From Chryseobacterium sp. SORGH_AS_0447 (GTDB lineage: Bacteria > Bacteroidota > Bacteroidia > Flavobacteriales > Weeksellaceae), in assembly GCF_030818695.1 (NCBI RefSeq), contig NZ_JAUTAR010000001.1, positions 2,102,501-2,166,500 on the forward strand: a DNA stretch of 64,000 nucleotides. The letters are read 5' to 3'. The notes below the pieces were generated by a model, which saw nothing but the letters and a program-made list of their open reading frames with translations, ran no database searches and was not told the DNA's origin. Every line of letters starts with the position of its first letter. Position 1 is the first letter of the stretch. Position numbers and translations under genes: made by a program. Positions 55,895 through 64,000 of the stretch are shown here, piece by piece.

Positions 55895-58297
55895 ATGAAA
55901 ATATCAAACAACTGGCTTAAAGACTACATCAAAACGGAATTGAAAACGGAGAGAATCGGTGAGTTCCTTACAGATATTGGTCTGGAAGTTGAAGGGATAG
56001 AAAAATTTGAAAGCATAAAAGGCAGCCTGGAAGGAGTGGTCGTAGGTAAGGTTCTTACCTGTGAAAAACATCCGAATGCAGACAAACTGAAAAAAACAAC
56101 GGTAGATGTAGGCAACGGAAAAGTGCTGCACATCGTTTGCGGAGCGCCGAACGTGGAAGCGGGGCAAACGGTTCCTGTAGCAGTAGTCGGAACAAAAATC
56201 TATGATAAAACCGGAAACTTTTTTGAAATCAAGGAAGCCAAGATCAGAGGGGAAGTTTCCCAGGGAATGATCTGCGCGGAAGATGAGTTGGGGCTTAGTG
56301 ACGATCACGGAGGGATCATGGTGCTGGATGAAGAAAAGTATGAAGTTGGTAAGAATTTCGCGGATTATTTTGAATTGACAACCGACGAGGTGCTGGAAAT
56401 CGGATTAACACCGAACAGAACCGATGCCATGTCTCATTACGGGGTGGCAAGAGATCTTCATGCTTACCTGGCTACCAATAAGCAGAATGCGGAATTTGAG
56501 AAAGTATCTTCTGTTGTTTTAAACAACGAAGGCTCCCACGATTTTACACTGGAAGTAGAAGATGCGGAATTGTGCCCAAGATACATTGGAGCGGTGATTG
56601 AAAATGTACAGGTTGCAGATTCACCTTCATGGCTGAAAGACCGTCTTAAAGCCATCGGCTTAAGCCCGATCAATAATGTTGTCGATATTACCAACTATAT
56701 CCTGCACGGTTATGGACAGCCGCTTCACGCTTTTGATGCCGATAAAATTTCCGGTAAGAAAGTAAAAGTAGGAACCGTAAAGGAAGGAACAAAATTCAAA
56801 ACACTGGATGGCGTGGAAAGAACGCTGAACGGTTCGGAAATCATCATTAAAGACGGTGAAGACCATCCGATGTGCATTGCCGGAGTTTTCGGAGGTGCCG
56901 ATTCAGGGGTTTCTGCTGAAACAAAGACCATCTTCCTGGAAAGTGCTTACTTCAACCCGGTAGCGGTACGAAAAGGCGCAAAATTCCACGGGCTGAATAC
57001 GGATGCTTCTTTCAGATTCGAAAGGGGAGTGGATCCGAATATTACAAGAACGGCTATTACTCATGCGATTAAGCTGATTCAGGAGCTTGCTGAAGGAAAG
57101 CTCGTAGGAGACTTGCTGGAAGAATATCCTAAGAAAATTGAAGATCATTACGTAATCATCAGATTCTCAAAGATCGAACAGATTTTAGGAACAAAAATTC
57201 ACAGAGAAAAAGTAAAAGAAATTCTGAAAGCACTTGAAATCCAGGTGCTGAACGAAATTCAGAACGGATATGAGATCTCGGTTCCGGCTTACAGGGCAGA
57301 TGTAACCAGAGAAATCGACGTTATTGAGGAGATTTTAAGAATCTACGGTTATAATAAGATCGATGCGCCGCAGAAAATATCTTTCACCCCGGTGAAACTT
57401 AGCGCACAGGATCAGGACGAGCTGGAAAACAACTGGGCCAGAACTTTACAGAGCCTTGGTTTTAACGAAGTAATGAACAATTCATTAACTTCCGTGAAGG
57501 ATGAAACAGATGCCGTAAAATTGCTGAACCCATTGAGCAATGATCTTGCATTCATGAGAAAGTCTTTGTTGGAAGGGCTTTTGCAGAATGCGATCTATAA
57601 CATCAACCGGAAAAACCAGGATATTAAGTTCTTCGAATTCGGGAAAATTTATCATAAAAGAGAAAAATACGAGGAAAGAAAACAACTCGCGATCCTTGTT
57701 TCCGGAAGAGAAGTCGCTGAAAACTGGCTGCAGCCGAAATCGGCAACAAGCTTCTACAACCTGAAAGCTTATGTAAAAGTATTGCTGGAAAAATTGGCAA
57801 TCGATTATAAGGAAACGGCTTTATCCGACGAAAGATTCTCCGATGCATTGGCTTATGAAGCAGAAGGAAAAACATTGGTAAGAATCGGGAAAATAGCGCC
57901 TCAGATGCTGAAAGATTTTGATATCGACCAGGAATGTTTCTATGCGGAAATCGAACTGGAATTCGCTCAGCAATTGCGTTCCAAAAACGAGTTGAAATTT
58001 AAGGATATTCCGAAGTTTAACAAGATCAGAAGAGATCTGGCATTGCTGCTTGACAAAACGGTAAATTACCAGGATCTTTATCAGGCTGCCAAAAAGAACA
58101 AATCGCCTTACATCAAGAACATCAACCTGTTTGACGTTTACGAAGGCAAAAATCTTCCTGAAGGCAAAAAGTCTTACGCAATGAGCTTCGAGCTTCTAAA
58201 CGAAGAAAAGACGCTGGAGGAAAAAGAAATCGCTGCTGTAATGGACTCGCTGGTGAAGTCTTTCCAGAAAGAATTTAATGCAGAATTGAGAGGGTAA
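55895..58297 (+). CDS. pheT: Phenylalanyl-tRNA synthetase beta subunit
   Basis: 800 residues from the ATG at 55895 (MKISNNWLKDYIKTEL), the family's usual start; an in-frame TTG nine codons earlier is not preferred. Charges tRNA-Phe together with PheS. Domain order: B1 core; EMAP-type tRNA-binding domain (residues about 40-150, VVVGKVLTCEKHPNADKLKKT and HIVCGAPNVEAGQTVPVA); B3/B4 editing domain (GLTPNRTDAMSHYGVARD, NVVDITNYILHGYGQPLHAFD); B5 (IRFSKIEQILGT and IDVIEEILRIYGYNKI); synthetase-like core; C-terminal anticodon-binding FDX-ACB (KDIPKFNKIRRDLALLLD). pheS is not adjacent, as is common. Confidence 0.96.
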   Translation: MKISNNWLKDYIKTELKTERIGEFLTDIGLEVEGIEKFESIKGSLEGVVVGKVLTCEKHPNADKLKKTTVDVGNGKVLHIVCGAPNVEAGQTVPVAVVGTKIYDKTGNFFEIKEAKIRGEVSQGMICAEDELGLSDDHGGIMVLDEEKYEVGKNFADYFELTTDEVLEIGLTPNRTDAMSHYGVARDLHAYLATNKQNAEFEKVSSVVLNNEGSHDFTLEVEDAELCPRYIGAVIENVQVADSPSWLKDRLKAIGLSPINNVVDITNYILHGYGQPLHAFDADKISGKKVKVGTVKEGTKFKTLDGVERTLNGSEIIIKDGEDHPMCIAGVFGGADSGVSAETKTIFLESAYFNPVAVRKGAKFHGLNTDASFRFERGVDPNITRTAITHAIKLIQELAEGKLVGDLLEEYPKKIEDHYVIIRFSKIEQILGTKIHREKVKEILKALEIQVLNEIQNGYEISVPAYRADVTREIDVIEEILRIYGYNKIDAPQKISFTPVKLSAQDQDELENNWARTLQSLGFNEVMNNSLTSVKDETDAVKLLNPLSNDLAFMRKSLLEGLLQNAIYNINRKNQDIKFFEFGKIYHKREKYEERKQLAILVSGREVAENWLQPKSATSFYNLKAYVKVLLEKLAIDYKETALSDERFSDALAYEAEGKTLVRIGKIAPQMLKDFDIDQECFYAEIELEFAQQLRSKNELKFKDIPKFNKIRRDLALLLDKTVNYQDLYQAAKKNKSPYIKNINLFDVYEGKNLPEGKKSYAMSFELLNEEKTLEEKEIAAVMDSLVKSFQKEFNAELRG

Positions 58298-58320
58298 TTC
58301 CTTTCAGTTTTAAAATAAAG

Positions 58321-58344
58321 AAACGGGCTTCGGTCCGTTTTTTT
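58321..58344. terminator. Terminator after pheT with UUCG tetraloop
   Basis: AAACGGGC-TTCG-GTCCGTTT, 8-bp stem with one G-T pair, a C(UUCG)G tetraloop, then T-run. Confidence 0.88.
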
Positions 58345-58408
58345 GTTTTTAATTTAAATCGTTGGTCAGGTATTTTCAGAAGAAGGCATATCCTGCACTA
58401 AACGTCAG

Positions 58409-58423
58409 AACTTTGACAAAGTT
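58409..58423. repeat. Single AACTTTGACAAAGTT palindrome
   Basis: One near-palindromic unit of the motif that forms the arms at 36983-37016 and 46237-46268. Confidence 0.6.
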
Positions 58424-58501
58424 TACAGGAAATTAACATAACAGAAACCACAAGCACCACAATAAAATCTCCGGAAAGCCCGTTTACATCATATAAATTC
58501 G

Positions 58502-58509
58502 TAAATTTG
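58502..58509 (+). promoter_or_regulatory. -7 promoter box of the META-domain gene
   Basis: TAAATTTG, 21 bases before the ATG at 58531. Confidence 0.6.
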
Positions 58510-58530
58510 ATGTAAATCAAAAAGAAAAAA

Positions 58531-58938
58531 ATGAAAAATCTTTTTTTAAGTATAGGTCTGGCAGCGGTTTTGGTTTCCTGTGGTGCAACCGCAGGTTCTT
58601 CTGCAAAATTAGGAAAGGCACAGCCCGCTCTTTCAGGAACGAAATGGGCGCTGGCCGATAATGTGAAAGGAAAAATTCCTACACTGAATATAGACGGTGA
58701 AAAAATTAACGGAAATGCGGGATGCAACAACTACTTCGGGACCGCCAGGGTAGAGCCTTCCACCGGAAATTTCTCTGTCGGGCAGATGGGTTCCACAAGA
58801 ATGGCGTGCGATAACATGAGCGTCGAGAAAAACTTTATGGATATGATGGGGAAAGCCAACAAATATGTGGTTACCGGAAATGTACTCGAACTGTACCAGG
58901 ATAACCTCCTACTCCTGAAATTTAATAAAGCGCAATAA
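58531..58938 (+). CDS. META-domain (HslJ-like) lipoprotein
   Basis: 135 residues. Lipobox LVSCGA (Cys at residue 17). The META domain fills residues about 35-130: LSGTKWALAD, IPTLNIDGEKINGNAGCNNYFGT, the strongly conserved GCN.Y.G motif, and MGSTRMACDNMSVEKNFMDMM, followed by the last strand VLELYQDNLLLLKF. Related HslJ proteins are linked to heat shock and novobiocin resistance in E. coli. Envelope-anchored. Own promoter and strong terminator. Confidence 0.9.
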   Translation: MKNLFLSIGLAAVLVSCGATAGSSAKLGKAQPALSGTKWALADNVKGKIPTLNIDGEKINGNAGCNNYFGTARVEPSTGNFSVGQMGSTRMACDNMSVEKNFMDMMGKANKYVVTGNVLELYQDNLLLLKFNKAQ

Positions 58939-58941
58939 AAC

Positions 58942-58967
58942 AAAAGGAACTCATCAGAGTTCCTTTT
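58942..58967. terminator. Bidirectional terminator
   Basis: Perfect 11-bp stem AAAAGGAACTC / GAGTTCCTTTT, loop ATCA. Between the META-domain gene and the convergent acidic protein gene. Confidence 0.88.
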
Positions 58968-58984
58968 TTATGTTCGGGTCGTTA

Positions 58985-59224
58985 TTATTCTTCCTCTTCG
59001 TCGTCGTACTTAGCCAACTCTTCATCGCACCATTTAAATGCAGCTTCCACTACTTTTGTAGCCTCGTCTGCCATCGTTTCTTCATCATCTCCTTCCAGAT
59101 CATCCAGCCATTCAACTTCTTCTTCCTCAACGTTAAGGATGAATCTTGGATATTCTGTATGAACAACGAACAAATCCTCTGGAAATTCCGAATTATCTGC
59201 TAATAAAAACTTTGGTAATTTCAT
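58985..59224 (-). CDS. Small acidic protein, unknown
   Basis: 79 residues, cytosolic. N-terminal half with strands (KLPKFLLADNSEFPEDLFVVHTEYPRFILNV), C-terminal half a strongly acidic helix (EEEEVEWLDDLEGDDEE, ending KYDDEEEE). About a third of residues are Asp or Glu. No family recognised, but clean start, AT-rich upstream region and codon use support a real gene. It could be a small regulatory or nucleic-acid-mimicking protein; there is no direct evidence. Confidence 0.75.
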   Translation of the reverse strand: MKLPKFLLADNSEFPEDLFVVHTEYPRFILNVEEEEVEWLDDLEGDDEETMADEATKVVEAAFKWCDEELAKYDDEEEE

Positions 59225-59262
59225 TTTTTTAATGTTTTAACTTTAAATCAAAGATAATAAAA

Positions 59263-60582
59263 TTATTGGTATTTGTTCTTGTCAATTTTTATTTTTTGCA
59301 AAACTTTATACCTCGTCAATGTAGTTCTCTGAAGCGTATCTTTCGGTTTAAAAGTCAGGGAAACATCTGCATTTACCGTACTCATCAGCTCGGCGACCTG
59401 TATTTTATCCAGGTCTTCAGTCGTTTCCAGGTAAAACTTTAAAGGAATTTTATCCAGCTTTTCAGCTTGGAGAAACTGCTTCATCTCTCTTCTGTTTTCA
59501 AGATAATTGCCTTTGGAAAGCCAGGTAAATAACATTCCGGACAGTAAGCTTAAAAATCCGAGAGCATAGGTTTTAATACTGAAAATCTGAAACAGCCGTC
59601 TGAAATACACCAGCCATACCGGTAGGCTGAACGGCGCTAGCAGCCTGTAATCCAGAGGATTTACCGAATAAAAATACTGGATGAAATACGAACAGGCAAT
59701 TCCGGCAATGCTTACAAAAATATAGAAGGTTTCGGTTTCCGATAATTTATGTTTTACAAAGACATACGCCATAGCCAGTATATTCACAAGCCCGATCCCG
59801 TAAATGGCATAATTGATCTTTCCGCCGCCGGGATCCGAAATATGGATAAACGGATTGAAAGTGGTACAGAGTCCCTGAAACAGTTCAACGAGCAATTGAG
59901 AAGTCGGATGTAAACCAATTTCGAGAGCATCATTGATGTAGTTTTCATTAAAATAATCAATAAACAGGAACTTATATAAAATAACGAAAGTTACTCCAAT
60001 CATTCCTGAAATAATAAACGATGATGCGTATTTTCTTTTATAAAAAAACAATCCAAACAGTCCTGCGCCACCGATTATAAAAAGCGAGCTGTAGCGGATG
60101 TTGTAAAGGGCGATCAGGCTTAACGTAAGATAGAAAATGGCTTTTCCTTTTTCTAATTTTCCTTCAATGATTGATGCTGATACATAAAGAAATACAAATA
60201 CAAAAGGCAGGATCAGTGCCTCACTCATTGTAAACGAAAAAATAGAGAGAAAGCTGAACAAGGAGCATAGAATAACGGATTCCCTGAAAAAGAACTTTTT
60301 CCGCCATGTAAATACAATAATAAAGAGAAAGGCCATAATGCCGATGGCTTTGCTGCTCCAGAATTCATCAAGCCCAAAGAAAGTAAAAAATTTGATAGCC
60401 AGAGGATACCCTAAAGGGGTTGTTGTATTATCGATGGTTGGGAAAACGTGGGCAAACCGCATGTAACGTATCGAATCCGGACTTACCCGTCCATTTTCAT
60501 TAAGTAAAAAACGAAAAATGGTCATCACTAAAGTAATGATGACCAATAATATCTGAATAGTTCTTTCTTTGAATCGTATCAA
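59263..60582 (-). CDS. Polytopic membrane protein, GT-C glycosyltransferase-like
   Basis: 439 residues; the first possible start is TTG at 60582 (MIRFKERTIQILLV), as no ATG lies before the first membrane helix. About eleven transmembrane helices. The first periplasmic loop reads NENGRVSPDSIRYMRFAH, and its acidic residue (SPDS.RY) sits where GT-C enzymes of the PMT/ArnT type carry their catalytic Asp. TTTPLGYPLAIKFF is also like those families. Probably an undecaprenyl-phosphate-sugar-dependent glycosyltransferase or an O-antigen-like membrane protein. The C-terminal 100 residues are soluble. Stands alone. Confidence 0.6.
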   Translation of the reverse strand: MIRFKERTIQILLVIITLVMTIFRFLLNENGRVSPDSIRYMRFAHVFPTIDNTTTPLGYPLAIKFFTFFGLDEFWSSKAIGIMAFLFIIVFTWRKKFFFRESVILCSLFSFLSIFSFTMSEALILPFVFVFLYVSASIIEGKLEKGKAIFYLTLSLIALYNIRYSSLFIIGGAGLFGLFFYKRKYASSFIISGMIGVTFVILYKFLFIDYFNENYINDALEIGLHPTSQLLVELFQGLCTTFNPFIHISDPGGGKINYAIYGIGLVNILAMAYVFVKHKLSETETFYIFVSIAGIACSYFIQYFYSVNPLDYRLLAPFSLPVWLVYFRRLFQIFSIKTYALGFLSLLSGMLFTWLSKGNYLENRREMKQFLQAEKLDKIPLKFYLETTEDLDKIQVAELMSTVNADVSLTFKPKDTLQRTTLTRYKVLQKIKIDKNKYQ

Positions 60583-60661
60583 GGTAAATGATGGTTTGAG
60601 TATGAAATCAGGTTTTAATGCCCAAATTTATAATTTATAATCCATAACACATTACTTATCT

Positions 60662-61555
60662 TTATTTTGAAAACATTTTCGCTACTTTTTCAGCTTTTTT
60701 GCTTTCGGAATAATCATAGAACCCTTCTCCCGATTTCACACCCAGCTTTCCGGCCATCACCATATTTACCAATAGAGGATTCGGTGCATATTTAGGGTTT
60801 TTGAAACCGTCGTACATCACGTTTAAGATCGCAAGACAAACATCAAGACCAATAAAATCTGCCAGCTGTAGCGGTCCCATCGGATGCGCCATTCCCAGCT
60901 TCATCACCGTATCAATCTCTTCCACTCCGGCCACACCGTTGTACAGGGTCTCAATCGATTCGTTGATCATCGGCATCAGAATTCTGTTGGCTACAAATCC
61001 CGGGTAATCGTTTACTTCTACAGGCACTTTCCCTAGTGTTTTGCTCATCTCATAGATCGCATCAAAAGTTTCTTTGGAAGTAGAGTAGCCTTTGATAATC
61101 TCAACCAGCTTCATGATTGGCACCGGGTTCATAAAATGCATTCCGATTACCTTATTGGCTCTTTTCGTAGCAGCGGCGATTTTTGTAATGGAAATCGAAG
61201 AGGTATTCGTGGCCAGGATACAGTTTTCCGGAGCAAATTCGTCCATCTGTCCGAAAATTTTCAGTTTCAGTTCCTGGTTTTCCGTAGCGGCCTCTACGAT
61301 AAGGTCGGCATTTCCCACCGCATCCTGAAGAGCTGTAAATGTGGTGATGTTTCCTAAAGTTTCCGATTTCTGTTCTTCCGTAAGGTTTCCCTTTGCAATT
61401 ATTCTGTCAAGATTGGTGGTGATGGTTTTCAGTCCTCTGTCCAAAGCATCCTGGGAAACATCTACAAGATTCACTTGAAACCCGCTTTGTGCAAAAGTGT
61501 GTGCAATACCATTTCCCATGGTTCCCGCTCCGATAACTACAATGTTTTTGATCAT
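60662..61555 (-). CDS. hbd: 3-hydroxybutyryl-CoA dehydrogenase
   Basis: 297 residues. NAD(P)-dependent oxidation of 3-hydroxyacyl-CoA. Rossmann fingerprint VVIGAGTMGNGIAHTFAQSG (residues 6-25); AATENQELKLKIFGQMDE; NTSSISITKIA with the catalytic Ser region; MHFMNPVPIMKLVEII with the catalytic His; NDYPGFVANRILMPMINE; and the C-terminal HPMGPLQLADFIGLDVCLAI and SGEGFYDY. Full length. Role in fatty-acid or short-chain acyl-CoA metabolism. Next gene upstream is six bases away. Confidence 0.95.
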   Translation of the reverse strand: MIKNIVVIGAGTMGNGIAHTFAQSGFQVNLVDVSQDALDRGLKTITTNLDRIIAKGNLTEEQKSETLGNITTFTALQDAVGNADLIVEAATENQELKLKIFGQMDEFAPENCILATNTSSISITKIAAATKRANKVIGMHFMNPVPIMKLVEIIKGYSTSKETFDAIYEMSKTLGKVPVEVNDYPGFVANRILMPMINESIETLYNGVAGVEEIDTVMKLGMAHPMGPLQLADFIGLDVCLAILNVMYDGFKNPKYAPNPLLVNMVMAGKLGVKSGEGFYDYSESKKAEKVAKMFSK

Positions 61556-61561
61556 TTTTCC

Positions 61562-61993
61562 TTATTTAGTTTTAATTGTTTTTTGGGTGGATATCAATGT
61601 TAAATTTCTTGCGTTCATAAGATCGGCCTTTGGTACGGTTTCGTTTTCATCGAAATTTACCAGGCCGGTGCTGTTGGTTTTCCGGGCTTTATTCTGGCTG
61701 TTTACAGTAGCTTTCAGGCCATCGATGAAGGCTGTCTTCTGTGTTTTAGAAAGTCCGTCTGTTCCGATGTACAGGTTGTATTCCCCTTCACGGCCAAGAC
61801 CGCTTTTTTTATATACTTCAAGGCTTTTTACCCTGTTCTTGTTTTTAAACTGAGCCAGGTAATCCATAACAGGCTTATCGGAAGCAGTTCCGCAGCATAG
61901 GCTGGCATATCCTACCTGAAGATAGCTTTCGCTTTTCTGGGCAAAGAATAATACCGAGCTGAATAATCCTATGGTTGCTAATACTTTTTTCAT
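61562..61993 (-). CDS. Small exported protein, unknown
   Basis: 143 residues. Signal peptide (VLATIGLFSSVLFFAQ). Mature part starts with QVGYASLCCGTASDKPVMDYL, where two adjacent Cys may form disulphides, then VKSLEVYKKSGLGREGEYNLYIGTDGL and LSKTQKTAFIDGLKATVNS. No family recognised. It is directly upstream of hbd (six bases) but exported, so the pairing looks functional only in expression. Gap of 31 bases to the beta-lactamase gene upstream. Confidence 0.72.
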   Translation of the reverse strand: MKKVLATIGLFSSVLFFAQKSESYLQVGYASLCCGTASDKPVMDYLAQFKNKNRVKSLEVYKKSGLGREGEYNLYIGTDGLSKTQKTAFIDGLKATVNSQNKARKTNSTGLVNFDENETVPKADLMNARNLTLISTQKTIKTK

Positions 61994-62024
61994 TTTTAAC
62001 GGTTTTAAAATTAAGCTTAAATTT

Positions 62025-62903
62025 TTACTTATTAAAATAATCCCAGACCGACTTTGAAATATCCGAGATCATCTTACAGTTCACTACATCCGTTTCCGTT
62101 GAGTTACTGACAAATACAGCTATTGCATAATGCTTGCCATTAGGCAGAGTAACGATTCCGATTTCGTTTTCAGCACCTGTAAGACCGGCATTATTCTTTC
62201 CGGAAGATCCCGTTTTCCGGGCTACAGGCGTATCTTTCGGAAGCTGCCCGACCAGTTTATTGGTTCCCGTGGAAGTAGAAAGCATGACTTTTATCAAATA
62301 ATCCGTTAACTTTTTAGAAAGTAATTTCCCATCATACAATTTTTTCAGGGCATCCGTTGCAGAAACCGTCGTTGTATAATTTTGGTATTGGGCATTCCAG
62401 TCTTTATGCATTTCTTCTTCATTGTACCTGATCTGAAAATCCTTTACTCCTTTGGAATTCATAAACTGCTGAACGGCCTGTGTTCCACCGAGTAATGCCA
62501 GCAGGATATCACATCCGTTGTTATCGCTCTTCGCTACGGTAAATTCAATGATTTCGCTTAGAGGGATATCCACATGACCGGCAGGGTATTTATCCCGAAG
62601 CGGCGACCATGTATTTTCCAGTAAATTGGTTCGGTTTAACTGGATTTTCTGATCCAGTGAGAGTTTTCCTCGATCCACTTCATGTAAAACGGCTGCTGCG
62701 ATGTGAAATTTAAAGACACTCTGCATCGGAAGTTTCTTGCCACCGTTTTTACTGTATTGAAAACCATTTTCAAAACCCAGGACCGAAACACCCACGGTTG
62801 CTTTTTTATTTTTTATAATTGAATTGATTTTCTTTTCCAGAACGAATTGCTGGGCAAATGAAAATGCTGAAATCAGGAGAAATAGCAATGCTGTTTTTTT
62901 CAT
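62025..62903 (-). CDS. bla: Class A beta-lactamase, subclass A2-like
   Basis: 292 residues from the ATG at 62903; an in-frame ATG five codons earlier is possible. Hydrolyses beta-lactams in the periplasm. Signal peptide LLFLLISAFSFAQ. Active-site set complete (numbered from the earlier ATG): nucleophile S67 with K70 (SVFK), SDN at 131-133, Glu of the omega loop at E167 in NEEEMHKDW (the E..MH form typical of PER/CGA/CIA-type subclass A2 enzymes), and K235-T-G (RKTGSSG). Length normal. Such genes are core chromosomal in Chryseobacterium and give intrinsic beta-lactam resistance. No mobile element is adjacent. Confidence 0.93.
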   Translation of the reverse strand: MKKTALLFLLISAFSFAQQFVLEKKINSIIKNKKATVGVSVLGFENGFQYSKNGGKKLPMQSVFKFHIAAAVLHEVDRGKLSLDQKIQLNRTNLLENTWSPLRDKYPAGHVDIPLSEIIEFTVAKSDNNGCDILLALLGGTQAVQQFMNSKGVKDFQIRYNEEEMHKDWNAQYQNYTTTVSATDALKKLYDGKLLSKKLTDYLIKVMLSTSTGTNKLVGQLPKDTPVARKTGSSGKNNAGLTGAENEIGIVTLPNGKHYAIAVFVSNSTETDVVNCKMISDISKSVWDYFNK

Positions 62904-63031
62904 AATATTTTGCTTCATACGATGGTTAGATCTTAAAAATACGGAAACTTAAATTTACTGATTTTAAAATGAAGGATAGCCTGAAATTTACAGTGAGTTT
63001 GATCAGGAATTCTGCAGTTACCTTAAAAAAT

Positions 63032-63057
63032 AAATCCCTCTCAAAAAAGAAGGATTT
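63032..63057 (-). terminator. Minus-strand hairpin terminator
   Basis: AAATCCCTCT / AGAAGGATTT, 10-bp stem with one mismatch, T-rich on the minus strand, 12 bases after the stop of the gene at 63070-63510. Confidence 0.65.
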
Positions 63058-63069
63058 AAATTTTAATTA

Positions 63070-63510
63070 CTATCTCATACCGCTCATTCCGGTTAAAACA
63101 ATACCGACGACAGCAAGAATATAAATTCCGATTAAAACAATCGTAAGAATTCCTATAAACTTGTAATGCGATTTTAAATATTCAAAAGCTTTTACCAAGC
63201 TTGCCTGATCGTTAGAATGTAATGCTGTTTTCATATTCGAAGAAAACTTATACAGCAGGTTGATCGGGATAAAATAAAACGCCGCAAGAGCCAGGTAAAA
63301 GACTCCCATCCAGATTCCGCCGGCCATCGGCCCCATGCTGATGGACGAGCCAACTGCGAACAGCACAATGGCAGCCAGTACCATAAAGCCGATACCGATA
63401 TAGCCCAGGATCGATAAATAGGTGGTCCATTTTGCCGCTTCACCCAAAAAGGATTTTGCCGCTGCATTAATTCTTAATTCTTCAAACTGTTCAAAAGGAG
63501 ATTGTTCCAT
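63070..63510 (-). CDS. DUF5362-type membrane protein
   Basis: 146 residues. Cytosolic N-terminus (FEQFEELRINAAAKSFLGEAAKWT) and about four helices: YLSILGYIGIGFMVLAAIVLF, GGIWMGVFYLALAAFYFIPI, and a final pair in FIGILTIVLIGIYILAVVG. The central NLLYKFSSNMKTALHSNDQ loop, followed by LVKAFEYLKSHYKFIG, is the typical DUF5362 arrangement in Flavobacteriia. Function unknown. Confidence 0.78.
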   Translation of the reverse strand: MEQSPFEQFEELRINAAAKSFLGEAAKWTTYLSILGYIGIGFMVLAAIVLFAVGSSISMGPMAGGIWMGVFYLALAAFYFIPINLLYKFSSNMKTALHSNDQASLVKAFEYLKSHYKFIGILTIVLIGIYILAVVGIVLTGMSGMR

Positions 63511-63573
63511 GTGTTATAATTTTTCTGCAAAATACTTAAAATTATTGTAACCGGAGGCGGTGTTTGTCTGTTT

Positions 63574-64000
63574 TTATTTTACTTCGATACTTTTTAGGTT
63601 GACGCCATCATTTTCAAAATAAATCCGGATTTTGTTTTCCCCTTTCTGAAGGTTGATGCCTTTCACAGAAGCCGTTTTCCAGATTTCATTTCCACCCGTA
63701 GACTGTAGTGAGAGGCTTCCAAGCTGTTTTCCGGAAGCTTCTTCGATCCGGATTTTTGCCGGATTTTTACTGGCGTAACTGATGTCGAAAGTATAAGCTT
63801 TGCCGGCTTTCGACTGGATCGTATACTGAATCCATTCGCCGCTCTCCGTTTTTCCGACATAATACTCCTTGTTTTTTCCTTTATAAATATCAACCCCATC
63901 GTTTCTCAGCTGGTTACCGGAATTCCATTCGGATCTTTTTGCCGGGTCGCTTACCCACAGGTTGATGAAATCCTTATCCAGATAAGCAGCGCCCATTCTT
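63574..64000 (-). CDS. C-terminus of a secreted glycan-active protein with CBM6-like module, partial
   Basis: The last about 142 residues of a gene that continues beyond the window; the frame is open at base 64000, so the internal Met near 63996 is not the start. The module shows WNSGNQLRNDGVDIYKGKNK, VGKTESGEWIQYTIQSKAGKAY, ISYASKNPAKIRIEEASGK and the end KGENKIRIYFENDGVNLKSIEV. This is the beta-sandwich pattern of family 6 carbohydrate-binding modules (EW..YTV and G.N.ir). These usually hang on glycoside hydrolases such as GH5; the enzyme part is outside the window. Confidence 0.78.
   Translation of the reverse strand, partial: RMGAAYLDKDFINLWVSDPAKRSEWNSGNQLRNDGVDIYKGKNKEYYVGKTESGEWIQYTIQSKAGKAYTFDISYASKNPAKIRIEEASGKQLGSLSLQSTGGNEIWKTASVKGINLQKGENKIRIYFENDGVNLKSIEVK

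Noticed and set aside
1..64000. CRISPR array or cas genes
   Set aside because: No set of regularly spaced direct repeats and no Cas motif was seen; repeats found are isolated intergenic copies.

Overview
The window looks like a chromosomal segment of a Bacteroidota / Flavobacteriia organism, most likely Chryseobacterium or a close relative in the Weeksellaceae. The evidence is: TAnnTTTG -7 promoter boxes instead of E. coli-type promoters, a SusC/SusD pair, single-chain PurL, glutaminyl-peptide cyclotransferase lipoproteins, GG-leader peptides of the 'KKLSRE.L..I.GG' type, a subclass A2-like class A beta-lactamase, and many Sec signal peptides ending in FAQ. This is a judgement from gene content; no database was searched.

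Region by region. 1-1180: 3' part of a hybrid sensor kinase. 1499-5650: an accessory region next to tRNA-Arg(ACG). It holds a secreted beta-rich protein, a decayed Rhs effector (two in-frame TGA codons) with a four-base-overlapping YwqK/MORN-like immunity candidate, a Cys-rich GG-leader peptide, the 3' end of an ABC peptide exporter, and the 3' half of a serine recombinase. 5696-11905: metal-chelate binding lipoprotein, mtgA, a Gcr-like membrane protein, a second GG-leader peptide, DUF721, recF and a UbiA-like protein. 11924-22515: a giant alpha-2-macroglobulin-like protein, a TSP3-repeat protein and small housekeeping or unknown proteins, one frameshifted. 22854-30733: CPA1 antiporter, SRPBCC and VOC proteins, tandem glutaminyl cyclotransferases, deoxynucleoside kinase, ArsC-like, DUF493 and DUF4197.

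31198-41811 is a polysaccharide utilisation locus: susC, susD, two GH144-type glucanases, a secreted esterase and a GH3 beta-glucosidase. The enzyme set fits beta-1,2-glucan: SusCD would capture and import oligosaccharides, the GH144 enzymes cleave the chain, and GH3 releases glucose. No regulator lies in the locus, but its leader carries a perfect hairpin and a direct repeat.

42269-51178: Fe-dependent alcohol dehydrogenase with an AraC regulator, purB, a WG-repeat protein and purL. 51192-55408: orphan barstar, SGNH hydrolase, a complete IS4-family insertion with target duplication, dgkA, and dnaN, which reads as frameshifted. 55895-64000: pheT, a META-domain lipoprotein, an acidic small protein, a polytopic membrane protein, 3-hydroxybutyryl-CoA dehydrogenase, class A beta-lactamase, a DUF5362-type protein and the C-terminus of a CBM6-bearing secreted enzyme. 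Intergenic spacers carry at least five families of short dispersed repeats.
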